From positions 248,001 through 312,000 of the forward strand of contig NZ_CP043499.1 in assembly GCF_009498215.1 (NCBI RefSeq): a stretch of DNA of 64,000 bases, given 5' to 3'. The notes beneath the pieces were generated by a model that was given only the letters and a program-made list of their open reading frames with translations, was not told where the DNA came from and did not search any database. This DNA is from Rhizobium grahamii (GTDB taxonomy: Bacteria; Pseudomonadota; Alphaproteobacteria; Rhizobiales; Rhizobiaceae). The translations under genes and the position numbers were made by a program. Of this stretch, positions 24,270-32,534 are shown one piece after another (within the stretch, counting starts at the first letter, position 1; each line of letters opens with the position of its first letter).

Positions 24270-24958
24270 GTCGTATCGTCTCTGTCGCGGTCATCATCGC
24301 CGTAGGCGTCAACACTGATGGTCGGCGCCAGGTGCTCGGCATGGAGATTGGCACTTCCGAGGCCGAGGCGATCCGGACCGAGTTTCTGCGAAAGCTGAAC
24401 CGACGGGGCCTGCGCGGCGTCAAGCTCGTCGTTTCCGATGCGCATGAGGGCATCAAGGCCGCCGAATCGAAGGTGCTCTCCGCCACCTGGCAGAGGTGCA
24501 GAGTTCACTTCATGCGCAATGCGCTGGCCCATGCGGGAAAGAGCGGAAGGCGTGTCGTCTCCGCCTTCATCGCCACGGCCTTCGCCCAGGACACCCCGGA
24601 GGCGGCAAGCACCCAATGGCGCAATGTCGCTGACCAGATCAGGCCGAAGGTGCCAAAACTCGCCACGCTGATGGATAGTGCCGAACGGGATGTGCTCGCC
24701 TACATGACCTTTCCCAAGCAGCACTGGGCAAAGCTTCATTCGACAAATCCAATCGAACGTCTCAACGGCGAGATCAAGCAACGCACTGAGGTCGTCGGTA
24801 TCTTCCCCAACGACGACGCCATCGTCAGGCTGGTCGGCGCATTGCTGCTGGAGCAGAATGACGAGTGGGCCGTTCAGCGATCCCGCTACATGACACTTGA
24901 AACAATCGCCACGATGAGCGATGATCCGCTCATCAGACTGCCTGCGCAAGCTAAATGA
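24270..24958 (+). mobile_element. IS256-family transposase remnant (3' half)
   Basis: The frame gives the C-terminal half of an IS256-type transposase, about 210-230 residues of the usual 400. Visible stretches are AVGVNTDGRRQVLGMEIGTSEAEA, LVVSDAHEGIKAA with the second catalytic Asp, RCRVHFMRNALAHAG, and NPIERLNGEIKQRTEVVGIFPND with the catalytic Glu. The N-terminal part with the first Asp is missing and the sequence before 24270 is unrelated. The right end may lie near 25020, around the TGGGACACGATC stretch. It cannot move by itself. Confidence 0.85.
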
Positions 24959-25447
24959 TCCCCGGCTCTGTCCGGAAGGCACGGCGACCGCCGAAGCTAC
25001 ACCAATCCATGGGACACGATCCTCGACTTTCGCGATATCAAGTTCGAAGCTTCGGAACGGCTTATGGGGATTACGCTTCGTCCTACGCGAGACGGATCGG
25101 CTGGATCGTTGAAAGTTTGATTACTTGGCAACAAGCTACTGACCCCGTGGAGTGCGGTTAGAGGCGGCCCTCGGTGCGGTTGGTGTCCTAGACGACCGCG
25201 GTTTTTGGGAGGCGGCAAAAGGGCTCTTGTCTCGTAGCAGAAGCGTCATTCAAGGCATGGTCTGGGTGATCCAACGTCGCAGTGCTGAAGCAATTACAGG
25301 CCTCGGTACACCGCGGTGGGAACGCGAGCACCTGAACTCTCTACACGAGACGGGCAGATTGGAAGATTGGAATGAATGGGGCAGTTCACGTTCCTAATCG
25401 CGTGCCGAGTGCGTCGAAGGATCCGGAAAGCAGACGGTTCCGTCTGA
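24959..25447. other. Gene-poor stretch after the IS remnant
   Basis: The first 60 bp probably contain the IS256 right end. The remainder has only short frames, such as a plus-strand one at 25152-25397 without a clear ribosome site or known domain. It probably holds debris from insertion and deletion. Confidence 0.35.
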
Positions 25448-25813
25448 TCAAAGGATGTCAGAAAGAGTCATCTTCGCGAGATGACGGACATAGGCTGATG
25501 CTGCCTCGTCCTGTACCCGACGCCAGCCTACGAGGACCTCATCGCGAACATGACACGCCGGCTGGGAACCAAGCAAGGACTGGACCACGGCGCCGAGGTC
25601 GATCGCCTCGGGGGGCAATGCAAGTTTCAGGCCGCCACGTCTTCCCCTTAAGCTACAGAGGAAACCGCCTTTGACAAGCCGGTTAGCGGCCTTCGCCAGA
25701 TGGGCATGAGAGGCGGCACAGCTCGCGGCCGTCTCACGAATTGTCACCTTGTCCGGAGCTCGAGCGGCTGCGAGCACCAAAAGTCGAATTCCGAGGTCCA
25801 ACAGCACGGACAT
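25448..25813 (-). CDS. Rrf2-family regulator, NsrR-like but with few cluster cysteines
   Basis: The 121-residue protein begins with the Rrf2 helix pattern (LDLGIRLLVLAA...) and a winged helix: TIRETAASCAASHAHLAKAANRLVKGGFLCSLRGRRGGLKLA. In NsrR the region after the wing carries three Cys for an Fe-S cluster that senses NO. Here only one Cys (PACHV) is in that region. The other two Cys lie in the DNA-binding half. The gene starts 3-5 bp after the nnrR stop, so the two are cotranscribed. An NO- or redox-responsive role is inferred from context. Confidence 0.7.
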   Translation of the reverse strand: MSVLLDLGIRLLVLAAARAPDKVTIRETAASCAASHAHLAKAANRLVKGGFLCSLRGRRGGLKLALPPEAIDLGAVVQSLLGSQPACHVRDEVLVGWRRVQDEAASAYVRHLAKMTLSDIL

Positions 25814-25818
25814 ATCAA

Positions 25819-26514
25819 TCAGTCCAGTTCGCCTTCCGCAAGCTTTAAGAGGCGCGGAGGGTCGGTTACGGTGAGCTTCTGTCGGCCACCCTCTACTATG
25901 CCTCTGGATTCCCAGGCGCTAAGGATGCGCGAAACTGTGTGAAGGGTTGTACCGGTCATCTCTGCGATGTCTTGTCGCGATATTGGAAAGTCGATCCGAA
26001 TCCCCGCCTCGACGGCCTTTCCTGCCTGCTTCGATAGGCGCAAGACGGCATGAGCGACGCGCTTCTCCACCTCTTCCGTAGACATCTCGCGGATGCGAGT
26101 ATGGGCTTCTTCGAGACGCTGGCCGATCGTCTGCATCGCAGTCATAGCCAATCGGGGGTTCTGCTCGACAAACCGGGACCACATTTCCGTGGGCCAGCCG
26201 ATGACCAGGCTTTCGGCCGCCGCTCGGGCGGTGCCGGGGTAGTCATTGCGGCGCAGAGCCATCGCAAAGCCGAAGAGGTCGCCAGGATGAACCATCCGCA
26301 CGATAATTTGCTGTCCGTCGTGGGTCACCTGCGTGACCTTAAGCCTTCCATGAATGAGCAGAAAGAACGACTTGGCATTTCCGCCCTGTTCGAAGACTGC
26401 GTCGCCTTGAGCGACCCTGCGAGGCGTTGCGTGTTCGAGCATCGAATCCAGATCGGGATCAGTCATGCGCTCGAACAGCGGCAGCGACTTCAGGACTGCG
26501 CGATCAACCTTCAT
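25819..26514 (-). CDS. nnrR: NnrR, Crp/Fnr-family regulator of denitrification
   Basis: The 231-residue protein has a cyclic-nucleotide-binding-like N-terminal domain (FEQGGNAKSFFLLIHGRLKVTQ, VHPGDLFGFA) and a C-terminal helix-turn-helix (ISRQDIAEMTGTTLHTVSRIL). It lacks the N-terminal Cys group of true FNR, as expected for NnrR, which responds to NO. The recognition helix keeps the SR pair that reads TTG...CAA sites. The start at 26514 overlaps the nirV end by 11 bp, with GGAG upstream. It is the likely reader of the many boxes in this window. Confidence 0.88.
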   Translation of the reverse strand: MKVDRAVLKSLPLFERMTDPDLDSMLEHATPRRVAQGDAVFEQGGNAKSFFLLIHGRLKVTQVTHDGQQIIVRMVHPGDLFGFAMALRRNDYPGTARAAAESLVIGWPTEMWSRFVEQNPRLAMTAMQTIGQRLEEAHTRIREMSTEEVEKRVAHAVLRLSKQAGKAVEAGIRIDFPISRQDIAEMTGTTLHTVSRILSAWESRGIVEGGRQKLTVTDPPRLLKLAEGELD

Positions 26515-27466
26515 TGGTGCCTGTCTCCATGTGCGCCTGTTTCGGCCGGGCGATAAGATCGGCCGCGGCTCTTCTTGCGAAGTCCGTGACGCCTTCGATG
26601 AGCGTCGGCTGACGGACAAGCCTGAATCCCAGATTATCCGGTGGCGCCCCCACCGAGCATCCGCCTCCTTTGGGGTTGCGAACGAAACTGCTCATTGGCG
26701 CGCGGTGCTTTCCGGAAGCAATGAAGATGCCGCAGTCCAAACTTGACGGCTTTTCTTTAGCCTTACCTTGATCAAGATCAACACGAGTGTTGCACGTCGA
26801 CGTCCACTCCCAAATATTTCCGCCAAAATCCACAAGCCCGGTCTTGCTGACGCCAAACGAGCCTTGCGGCTGAGGGCGAGGGTTCACCGACGCGGCTCGA
26901 CGTGCTTCTCGTTCGTAGTCGGCGAGCCATCGCACCGCCGGGTTCTTCTCGTCGTCGGCAACTCCCAGAGCGTCGTCTGGGAAGCGGTCGTCGGCAGCAT
27001 TTGCGAGCTCGAAGTCAGTGGGCAACCTCCAGGTTCGCCCCGTTCGCTTCGACAGCCAGACGGCATAGCGAACTGCGTCATCATAGCTTACTCCCGTTAG
27101 AGGCATTTCAGCCGTCGCTCCACCCTCTGGCTCGTCCGCGGGGATGCATTCTCCCTCTTCCACGCAACGACGGTATTCGCTCCGAGTTGTTTGGAATTTC
27201 ATGATCTGCAGAGGCGTTCGGACGTCGACTTTGGTGAGAGGCGCGTCCACTGCCAGACCCTTGCGAAAGTACTCTGCCGAGTCCCGATATGCGAACGTCC
27301 TCGGTGCCACCACAACCGACTCTGGCTCTTCAAGCTTCGGAGCCGCGTTCTCGAAGGGGACTGATCCTGTCTCGACCGCGACCGCTGCCGACAGGGCCAC
27401 GAGCAGCGCCAGTGGGATGGCGATCGAAACACCCGAAATCTTCTCAGTTCCAGTCTTGCCAATCAT
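26504..27466 (-). CDS. nirV: NirV, FGE-sulfatase-domain protein linked to NirK
   Basis: The 320-residue protein has an N-terminal signal or anchor (ISGVSIAIPLALLVALSAAVAV) and a formylglycine-generating-enzyme-like domain. Marks are FQTTRSEYRRCVEEG, EMPLTGVSYDDAVRYAVWLSKRTGRTWRLPTDFELANAA, LVDFGGNIWEWTSTC, and the end PPDNLGFRLVR. NirV is found next to nirK in rhizobia, and its exact role is unknown. It is separated from nirK by 76 bp and overlaps nnrR. Confidence 0.9.
   Translation of the reverse strand: MIGKTGTEKISGVSIAIPLALLVALSAAVAVETGSVPFENAAPKLEEPESVVVAPRTFAYRDSAEYFRKGLAVDAPLTKVDVRTPLQIMKFQTTRSEYRRCVEEGECIPADEPEGGATAEMPLTGVSYDDAVRYAVWLSKRTGRTWRLPTDFELANAADDRFPDDALGVADDEKNPAVRWLADYEREARRAASVNPRPQPQGSFGVSKTGLVDFGGNIWEWTSTCNTRVDLDQGKAKEKPSSLDCGIFIASGKHRAPMSSFVRNPKGGGCSVGAPPDNLGFRLVRQPTLIEGVTDFARRAAADLIARPKQAHMETGTNEG
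26768..26781. promoter_or_regulatory. Perfect FNR consensus TTGATCAAGATCAA inside nirV
   Basis: This 14-mer matches TTGAT-N4-ATCAA exactly but lies in nirV coding sequence, about 250 bp before the nnrR start. It may be an internal operator for nnrR and the Rrf2 gene, or a chance product of the codons for Val-Asp-Leu-Asp-Gln. Confidence 0.35.
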
Positions 27467-27542
27467 GGCTCAAACGCAGAGCGCGCCTCTTGTCAAAAAC
27501 AGGTTGGTGCGCGGTTATTACCGCGCACTGCACCACTGAATG

Positions 27543-28688
27543 TTAAGCTCCCGAAGGCGCTTTGACCGACGTCATGAGGTCGTCGTTCCAATCGCCGGTG
27601 ACCTTGAAGTGGGCCGCCGCACCGAGCTCGAATGCCTCGATCAAGTTATGATTGACGTAGGCGTAGATGCCGGGTTGCGCGAAGGTGTACACGGCAGCAC
27701 CCGCCGTTCCCCCCGGAATGAACCAAGTTTCCTGGTCTACGTCTGGAACGTTTGCGAATTTCCCGGTCGCCCAAACGTATTCACCATGGCCGCCAATCAG
27801 ATGGGGTCGGGTATCGCGGTTAGCCTGCGAGTGGATAATCAGCACAGTTTCGCCGACCTTGGCGGTCATTGCGTTTTCCCCGGTCAGGGCGCCGACCGCA
27901 CCGTTGAAGACGATGTGCGTGGGGACGAGCTTCTTCATGACCTCGACTGTGTCCGCATATGCCTCGCCGGGGCTGTCGTACTTTTTGAAGTTACCCTTCT
28001 CGTCGCGAGGGATATAAAAATCCTGTTCGCCGACGTAGTAGACCTTGTCGTACACGATCGGCTTGCCGTGGCCATCTGTCAGGCCTTCACGAGGCAGTAC
28101 CATGATCGCGCCGTTCATGCCCGAGGTAACGTGCCATGGCACCATTCCGGGAGGTGCGCAGTGATAAACGAAAACCCCTGCCTTCGTCGCCTTAAAGCGG
28201 AGTACTGTGCTTTCGCCTGGGTTGACAACTGTCAGCGCGCCGCCGCCAAGGCCGCCGGTGGCAGCATGGAAGTCGATGTTGTGCTGCATGGTGTTTGTTT
28301 CGGGATTGACGAGGGTCAGCTCGACGTAATCGTCTTGGTGGACGACCATCAGTGGGCCGGGGACCGATCCGTCAAAAGTCATGGCGTTGACCTCGGTTCC
28401 CTCCTTGTCCAGCACCATCTTCTGTTCCTTGATGGTTAGCGTGAACTCCTTGATCTTGGGGCCGCCCTTGGCCTTTTGATCATGAATGTGGACGAATGGC
28501 GGTTTCACAAGCTCGACCTTCTCGCGAGGGAGCTTCGAAATATCGACCGGCGCGCTCTTGCCGCCTTGTGGAGTGGCATGCTCATCTTCCGCGTGAGCAG
28601 TGCCGGCCACCAGGATGGGCGTAAGAGCACCTGCGACGGCCGCACCCGTCAGCATTGTACGCCGGGTCATCTGAAGAGTATTGTTCAT
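27543..28688 (-). CDS. nirK: Copper-containing nitrite reductase NirK
   Basis: The 381-residue protein has a Tat signal (TRRTMLTGAAVAGAL) and two cupredoxin domains. Copper ligands are visible: NIDFHAA and VYHCAPPGMVPWHVTSGM, which give the type-1 Cys, His and Met and part of the type-2 site; the second domain has VLIIHSQANRDTRPHLIGGHGEYVW and the closing YAYVNHNLIEAFELG. It reduces nitrite to NO in the periplasm. The start at 28688 is used because it fits the signal peptide; the frame runs up to 28955. An NnrR-type box lies 140 bp upstream, shared with nnrS. Confidence 0.97.
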   Translation of the reverse strand: MNNTLQMTRRTMLTGAAVAGALTPILVAGTAHAEDEHATPQGGKSAPVDISKLPREKVELVKPPFVHIHDQKAKGGPKIKEFTLTIKEQKMVLDKEGTEVNAMTFDGSVPGPLMVVHQDDYVELTLVNPETNTMQHNIDFHAATGGLGGGALTVVNPGESTVLRFKATKAGVFVYHCAPPGMVPWHVTSGMNGAIMVLPREGLTDGHGKPIVYDKVYYVGEQDFYIPRDEKGNFKKYDSPGEAYADTVEVMKKLVPTHIVFNGAVGALTGENAMTAKVGETVLIIHSQANRDTRPHLIGGHGEYVWATGKFANVPDVDQETWFIPGGTAGAAVYTFAQPGIYAYVNHNLIEAFELGAAAHFKVTGDWNDDLMTSVKAPSGA

Positions 28689-28821
28689 TTCCCTATCTCC
28701 TATAGTCGAAGAGCGAGCGAACCCCGCCCGGTCGAAGAAGAGAGTAGTAAAACCGGGCGGGAACTCTTTGAGTTGGAGCAAACTTGCTGTTTGCTGCAGC
28801 GCAAAGTGACCGGAAGGCTGT

Positions 28822-28835
28822 TTGCGTAATGTCAA
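28822..28835. promoter_or_regulatory. NnrR-type box TTGCGTAATGTCAA between nirK and nnrS
   Basis: TTGCG-N4-GTCAA. It is centred 62 bp before the nnrS start and 140 bp before nirK, and could serve both. An NnrR box between divergent nirK and nnrS is in line with other rhizobia. Confidence 0.7.
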
Positions 28836-28890
28836 CGACCTGTGCTGCAAAGAACGGCATTTGTGCATGATCAACTTCGGAGACACGATC

Positions 28891-30105
28891 ATGCAGAACA
28901 AAAAGAATGACAGCGCCAACGCTCCCCGCGGAATGTCTCGTGAAGGCCTCGTCATCTTCTCTTACGGCTTCAGGCCGTTCTTTCTGGCAGCCGCGATTTG
29001 GGCGATCGTCAGCATCGACATATGGGCCGCCTTCCTGACTCTTGGACTTCCGGTGGCGACAGAGTATGGGACGCTCTACTGGCATGCCCATGAAATGCTG
29101 TTTGGCTTCGCGCCTGCGATCCTGGCCGGCTTTCTCCTGACCGCCATTCCCAACTGGACTGGTAGGCTGCCTATCGCTGGCAGGCCGCTCATGTGTCTGT
29201 TTGCGCTTTGGTCTGCTGGCCGAATCGCGATGCTTTCATCCGGAGTGATCGGGGTCGCGCCAGCCGCGGCGATCGATGCGCTCTTTCTGCCTGTCATGCT
29301 TGTCTTGTGCGCCCGAGAAGTGGTGGCGGGTAAGAAATGGAAAGACCTCAAAGTCATCGCGGGACTTGCCGTACTTTCGGCTGCCAACCTCCTGTTTCAC
29401 GTTCAAGCTATCGCCGGCAATGGCCCGGACGTCTCGATCCGGCTCGGGCTGGGCGCCTACATCCTGCTAGTCACGATAGTGGGCGGTCGAATCCTTCCCA
29501 GTTTCACTCGGAACTGGATAAACCAATTCGGTCGAACAGATTTTCCTGTTCCCTATAATCGCTTTGACTCTGCGAGCATCATCGTTGGGGCTCTCTCGCT
29601 TGCAATCTGGTCGCTCGCACCAGATTCAATGGTAAGCGGCGCGCTTGGCTTGCTAGCTGCCGGCCTTAACGTGGCGCGTCTTGTCCGTTGGCGCGGTTGG
29701 GTTACGTCGCCCGAGCCAATCGTCTTCATCCTGCACGCCGCGTTTGCGTTTGTCCCACTTGGCTTTGCCGCGATCGCCCTTCAGGCGTTGGGACTGCCGG
29801 AGCTTGCGGTCATTCATGTCTTCGCGATCGGCGGCGTGTCGTTGATGATGCTGGCGGTGATGACGCGCGCAAGCCGTGGTCACACGGGACGAAAGCTGAA
29901 GTCAGGTTTGACAACAAACCTTTCCTACGTCTTGCTCGCATTGGTCGCTCTCATAAGGCCTGTTGCCGAACTTTTTCCGAACTACAGCAGCGTTATTGTG
30001 CTGCTCGCGGCAGTCGGTTGGACCGCGGCCTTCGCGCTTTTCGTGTACGAGCATGCCGGGATGCTCTGCATCGGGCGGAAACCACTGACGATCCGCGGAA
30101 GCTAA
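28891..30105 (+). CDS. nnrS: NnrS, haem-copper-type membrane protein of the NO response
   Basis: The 404-residue protein has about twelve helices. NnrS marks include FFLAAAIWAI, GTLYWHAHEMLFGFAPAILAGFLLTAIPNWTGR, GRILPSFTRNWIN, and the C-terminal HVFAIGGVSLMMLAVMTRASRGHTGR. His residues in WHAHEM and the HVFAIGG and GHTGR regions fit haem/copper ligands. NnrS helps cells withstand NO. The start at 28891 has GGAG ten bases upstream; two ATGs lie further upstream. Confidence 0.93.
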   Translation: MQNKKNDSANAPRGMSREGLVIFSYGFRPFFLAAAIWAIVSIDIWAAFLTLGLPVATEYGTLYWHAHEMLFGFAPAILAGFLLTAIPNWTGRLPIAGRPLMCLFALWSAGRIAMLSSGVIGVAPAAAIDALFLPVMLVLCAREVVAGKKWKDLKVIAGLAVLSAANLLFHVQAIAGNGPDVSIRLGLGAYILLVTIVGGRILPSFTRNWINQFGRTDFPVPYNRFDSASIIVGALSLAIWSLAPDSMVSGALGLLAAGLNVARLVRWRGWVTSPEPIVFILHAAFAFVPLGFAAIALQALGLPELAVIHVFAIGGVSLMMLAVMTRASRGHTGRKLKSGLTTNLSYVLLALVALIRPVAELFPNYSSVIVLLAAVGWTAAFALFVYEHAGMLCIGRKPLTIRGS

Positions 30106-30882
30106 TCTGGAGCGTTCACGGTCGTAAATCTAGGCCATTCCCCCTTTTCTGACTCTCGCAAGTTCCGCATCGACTGTGCATCGTCGTTAGTACCGTGTTC
30201 GCTGAGGCCATTCGCGATCCAGGCACAGGGCCACGATCAAAGACGCAACGCTCGAACCGTAGCTCGATGGCTGGACGTAACAGAGAAAGGATCACAGTTC
30301 TCGAGACAGTCGAAGCGCAGCGATACAAGCGCGAGACATTCTGGGAAACGTCGGGGAAACCGGATGACCAACATTCAGACTGGAGCCACGCTGGGGACCC
30401 AAGGGCTTTCCAGCCGTCCAAGATCTCAGTGCGTTTGCTAAACCGAGGAAATCGTCGTGGTCATGGATGATCGTGACGGGCGCGACGCTGTAAGAGCTGT
30501 TCGAGCCGGTATAGCATTAATGGGCACGAGCACGTTCATCCGTGGATGGAAGAGGACTTTGGCATCGAACCAGCGGCGAAAGCCCGGCAGGTTGTACGCA
30601 CGGCAACGGCGAAACACCGCACCAAAGGTGAGAAATTTCATCGGCCTCGAAGTACAAGGATGTTTGGTGGTGGTTGCCCAATTTCGCCTTTTTTCGTCTT
30701 GACGTCTGCATTGACACCTTGTTCGGCACAGCGTGTGGTAACGAAAAAGGGGCGCCTTTCAATACCTCCGAGCGAGATCAGCAACGGTATCCGCGCCATA
30801 TGCCGCTCGGATCGCCCATTACGCCAGCAAGGCGCGGACTGCAGACCGAAGCAAAACTGGCAAAATTTACAGCTTATAAAGA
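30106..30882. other. Gene-poor stretch downstream of nnrS
   Basis: Only short Arg-rich frames without ribosome sites occur (for example 30457-30702). No FNR-type box, RNA gene or mobile-element end was recognised. Confidence 0.35.
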
Positions 30883-30913
30883 GTTGGAAGAGTCATCATA
30901 CGACTCTTCCAAC
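30883..30913. repeat. Perfect 12-bp inverted repeat with a 7-nt loop
   Basis: GTTGGAAGAGTC at 30883-30894 is repeated inverted as GACTCTTCCAAC at 30902-30913. A partial third copy (GGACTCTTCGAG) follows at 30919-30930. No T-run follows on either strand, so a simple terminator is not certain. It overlaps the broken end of the ParE remnant and may mark a deletion or insertion joint. Confidence 0.6.
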
Positions 30914-30995
30914 ACAGGGGACTCTTCGAGTTCGATAGGCAGCCTCATTCCTGACGAATTCGGCCGCGTCTTTTTGAGACTTTCACTCGCGTCAT
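30896..30995 (-). pseudogene. Remnant of a ParE/RelE-type toxin
   Basis: An ATG overlaps the antitoxin stop (ATGA). The first codons read MTRVKVSK. After one base shift the sequence continues DAAEFVRNEAAY, typical of the first helix of a ParE-type toxin. It then ends within about 15 codons near the inverted repeat. The toxin is clearly incomplete. Confidence 0.55.
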
Positions 30996-31252
30996 GCAGC
31001 CTGTCCGGCAACGATTTTGTCCACATCGGCGATGAGGTCGTCGATGTCCTCATAATCTCCGTCCGCGATCTGATCGCGGCCGCGAACCGCCGCCAACACA
31101 TCCGCCCCTTCGTTTAGGAGATACGTCTTCAGGGCGCGAACGATGATGTAGTTTCTTGATCGATCGGTAGCTTCAGCGATAGCCTCAATGCTCGCAACGA
31201 CATCCGAAGGGACAGGGAGAGTTACAGATTCCGATCCATGCGACTTGGTCAT
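30992..31252 (-). CDS. Ribbon-helix-helix antitoxin (CopG/ParD type), toxin lost
   Basis: The 86-residue protein starts with the ribbon strand SESVTLPVPSDVVASIEAIAEATDRSRNYIIVRALKTYL, a clear ribbon-helix-helix fold. An acidic C-terminal tail (DYEDIDDLIADVDKIVAG) would bind the toxin. The start at 31252 has GGAG seven bases upstream. The overlapping ParE gene is decayed, so this is now an orphan that may still bind DNA. Confidence 0.8.
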   Translation of the reverse strand: MTKSHGSESVTLPVPSDVVASIEAIAEATDRSRNYIIVRALKTYLLNEGADVLAAVRGRDQIADGDYEDIDDLIADVDKIVAGQAA

Positions 31253-31456
31253 AGAACTTCTCCAATTCGGCAAACTGCAAGACAATGTAAGACAAATCGG
31301 TTGGCTGGTCACCTCATCTGAGCCCGCTGTAGATCGACGCCACAAACCTGATTCGCATCCACCACCCAGACTGGATAGGCCGCAGGTCGTGGGATCGAGA
31401 GCCGGTTACAGTTCCGCCATCGGCAGAATTCCGCCCGCCGCAAACCCGAATACGCA

Positions 31457-31711
31457 CTACTTAATAGCGCAGAACGCCATACGCTCGGTGATCCTGGTTC
31501 CGTCTTCCGCAACGACGGCAATCCAAGAGCGATTGCCGATTCGGACGGTGAGCCGTGTTTTCCCTGCATCCGCGCCTTCGCCTCGTTCTATCACGCTGCG
31601 AACGAGCCCCTGCTGCATCTGACGGCGGAGGATTTCGGTCGCGACACCGAACCGACCGGCTAGAAAGTCGGCATCTAATGTGAAATCTTTGATGTCAATT
31701 TGATCGGCCAT
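31457..31711 (-). CDS. DUF6522-like small protein
   Basis: The 84-residue protein reads IDIKDFTLDADFLAGRFGV, then LRRQMQQGLVRSVIERGEGADAGKTRLTVRIGNRSWIAVV. This layout occurs in small proteins near denitrification genes. No catalytic residues are seen. Of the tandem ATGs, 31711 gives the better distance to GGAG. It ends a minus-strand operon that begins with the DUF2249 gene at 34191. Confidence 0.55.
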   Translation of the reverse strand: MADQIDIKDFTLDADFLAGRFGVATEILRRQMQQGLVRSVIERGEGADAGKTRLTVRIGNRSWIAVVAEDGTRITERMAFCAIK

Positions 31712-31721
31712 CATCTGCTCC

Positions 31722-32033
31722 TCACTTAGCGACGGAGCCTAAAGAAAACAGCTCCGCCATTTCGGGTGACCATACAGGCTCATAGACGAGTTCCACAGTT
31801 GACCGCGGAACCCCTTCTAGCGACTCTACGCGCGTCTTCACCGCATCTGCGAGAAAGGCCGAGGCGGGACAGAAGCGGGTTGTCGTTGTCATCTTGACGC
31901 TGACCGCGCGATCCTTGTCGATGGTGACGTCGTAAATCAAGCCTAGATCTACGATGTTCGTTCCGATCTCGGGGTCTTCTATGTCCCGCAAGGCATCGAG
32001 TACTATGTCGGATGTTAACTCAGGTTTTGGCAT
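31722..32033 (-). CDS. MIP18/PaaD-like DUF59 metal-sulphur cluster assembly factor
   Basis: The 103-residue protein has the DUF59 pattern: LDALRDIEDPEIGTNIVDLGLIYDVTIDKD, then KMTTTTRFCPASAFLADAVKTRVESL, with the single conserved Cys after TTRF (normally TTPxCP). DUF59 proteins help insert Fe-S clusters. GGAGG precedes the start, which lies inside the end of the DUF2249 gene upstream. Denitrification enzymes need many Fe-S centres and NO damages them, so a repair role is a reasonable inference. Confidence 0.8.
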   Translation of the reverse strand: MPKPELTSDIVLDALRDIEDPEIGTNIVDLGLIYDVTIDKDRAVSVKMTTTTRFCPASAFLADAVKTRVESLEGVPRSTVELVYEPVWSPEMAELFSLGSVAK

Positions 32034-32220
32034 TGGTTCCCTCCAGCGGCGTGCAACGGATCATGATGCGGTAGACCTTTCCCGTCTCGTCGAAGTTGCC
32101 GATCCATTCATGACCACGCTCTTTCAGTTCATTGAAGAGAAAAACGGGCTCTCTGTTGAGCAACGCAAACATCACTTCGCCGCTGTCCATCATTTCGAGC
32201 CTCGCGAGTATTCGCTCCAT
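32020..32220 (-). CDS. Small DUF2249 protein
   Basis: The 66-residue protein matches the DUF2249 core: a helix with the segment ARLEMMDSGEVMFALLNREPVFLFNELKERGHEWIGNFDE (in parts) and a closing strand YRIMIRC. The typical DHxP motif is replaced by LNREPV. It overlaps the previous gene by 31 bp and the next by 14 bp, so the genes are coupled. Function unknown. Confidence 0.65.
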   Translation of the reverse strand: MERILARLEMMDSGEVMFALLNREPVFLFNELKERGHEWIGNFDETGKVYRIMIRCTPLEGTNAKT

Positions 32221-32534
32221 CGGCTCGGGGGCGGAAGGTCGGTGAGATCCATATTCCAGACAGGATCAGGCCACAGCGCATCGGGTGCAGACGCCTCTTC
32301 GGCAGCGTCCTTTGGGACAAAATCTATCTCCCAATAGTCGTCAGCAATGCGTCGGGCTGTATGATCGAAGCCGCGGTCCGTGAGCTGGCGTATTAGCGGC
32401 CGTGGCTCGAAGATCGCATGGAGACGAACGCCTTCGCCAGGCTGCAGGCTGGCAAACGTATCCATGATCAGTTGGAAGGGCATGCCTCCGTCGCGGAGTA
32501 TCTGTCGTACATCGAGTTCACGAAGCTGAACCAT
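32190..32534 (-). CDS. DUF2249-domain protein
   Basis: The 114-residue protein carries ELDVRQILRDGGMPFQLIMDTFASLQPGEGVRLHAIFEPRPLIRQLTDRGFDHTARR in consecutive stretches, which is the DUF2249 pattern (LDVR, a LxPGE motif, FEPxPL). The C-terminal part has Pro/Trp-rich ALWPDPVWNMDLTDLPPP. The start at 32534 has AGAGG upstream. Related domains are seen with SirA-like and haem-linked proteins; no reaction is known. Confidence 0.75.
   Translation of the reverse strand: MVQLRELDVRQILRDGGMPFQLIMDTFASLQPGEGVRLHAIFEPRPLIRQLTDRGFDHTARRIADDYWEIDFVPKDAAEEASAPDALWPDPVWNMDLTDLPPPSRWSEYSRGSK

Noticed and set aside
24128..24982. 284-codon minus-strand frame
   Set aside because: Antisense to the IS256 transposase remnant.
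27540..28439. 299-codon plus-strand frame
   Set aside because: Antisense to nirK.
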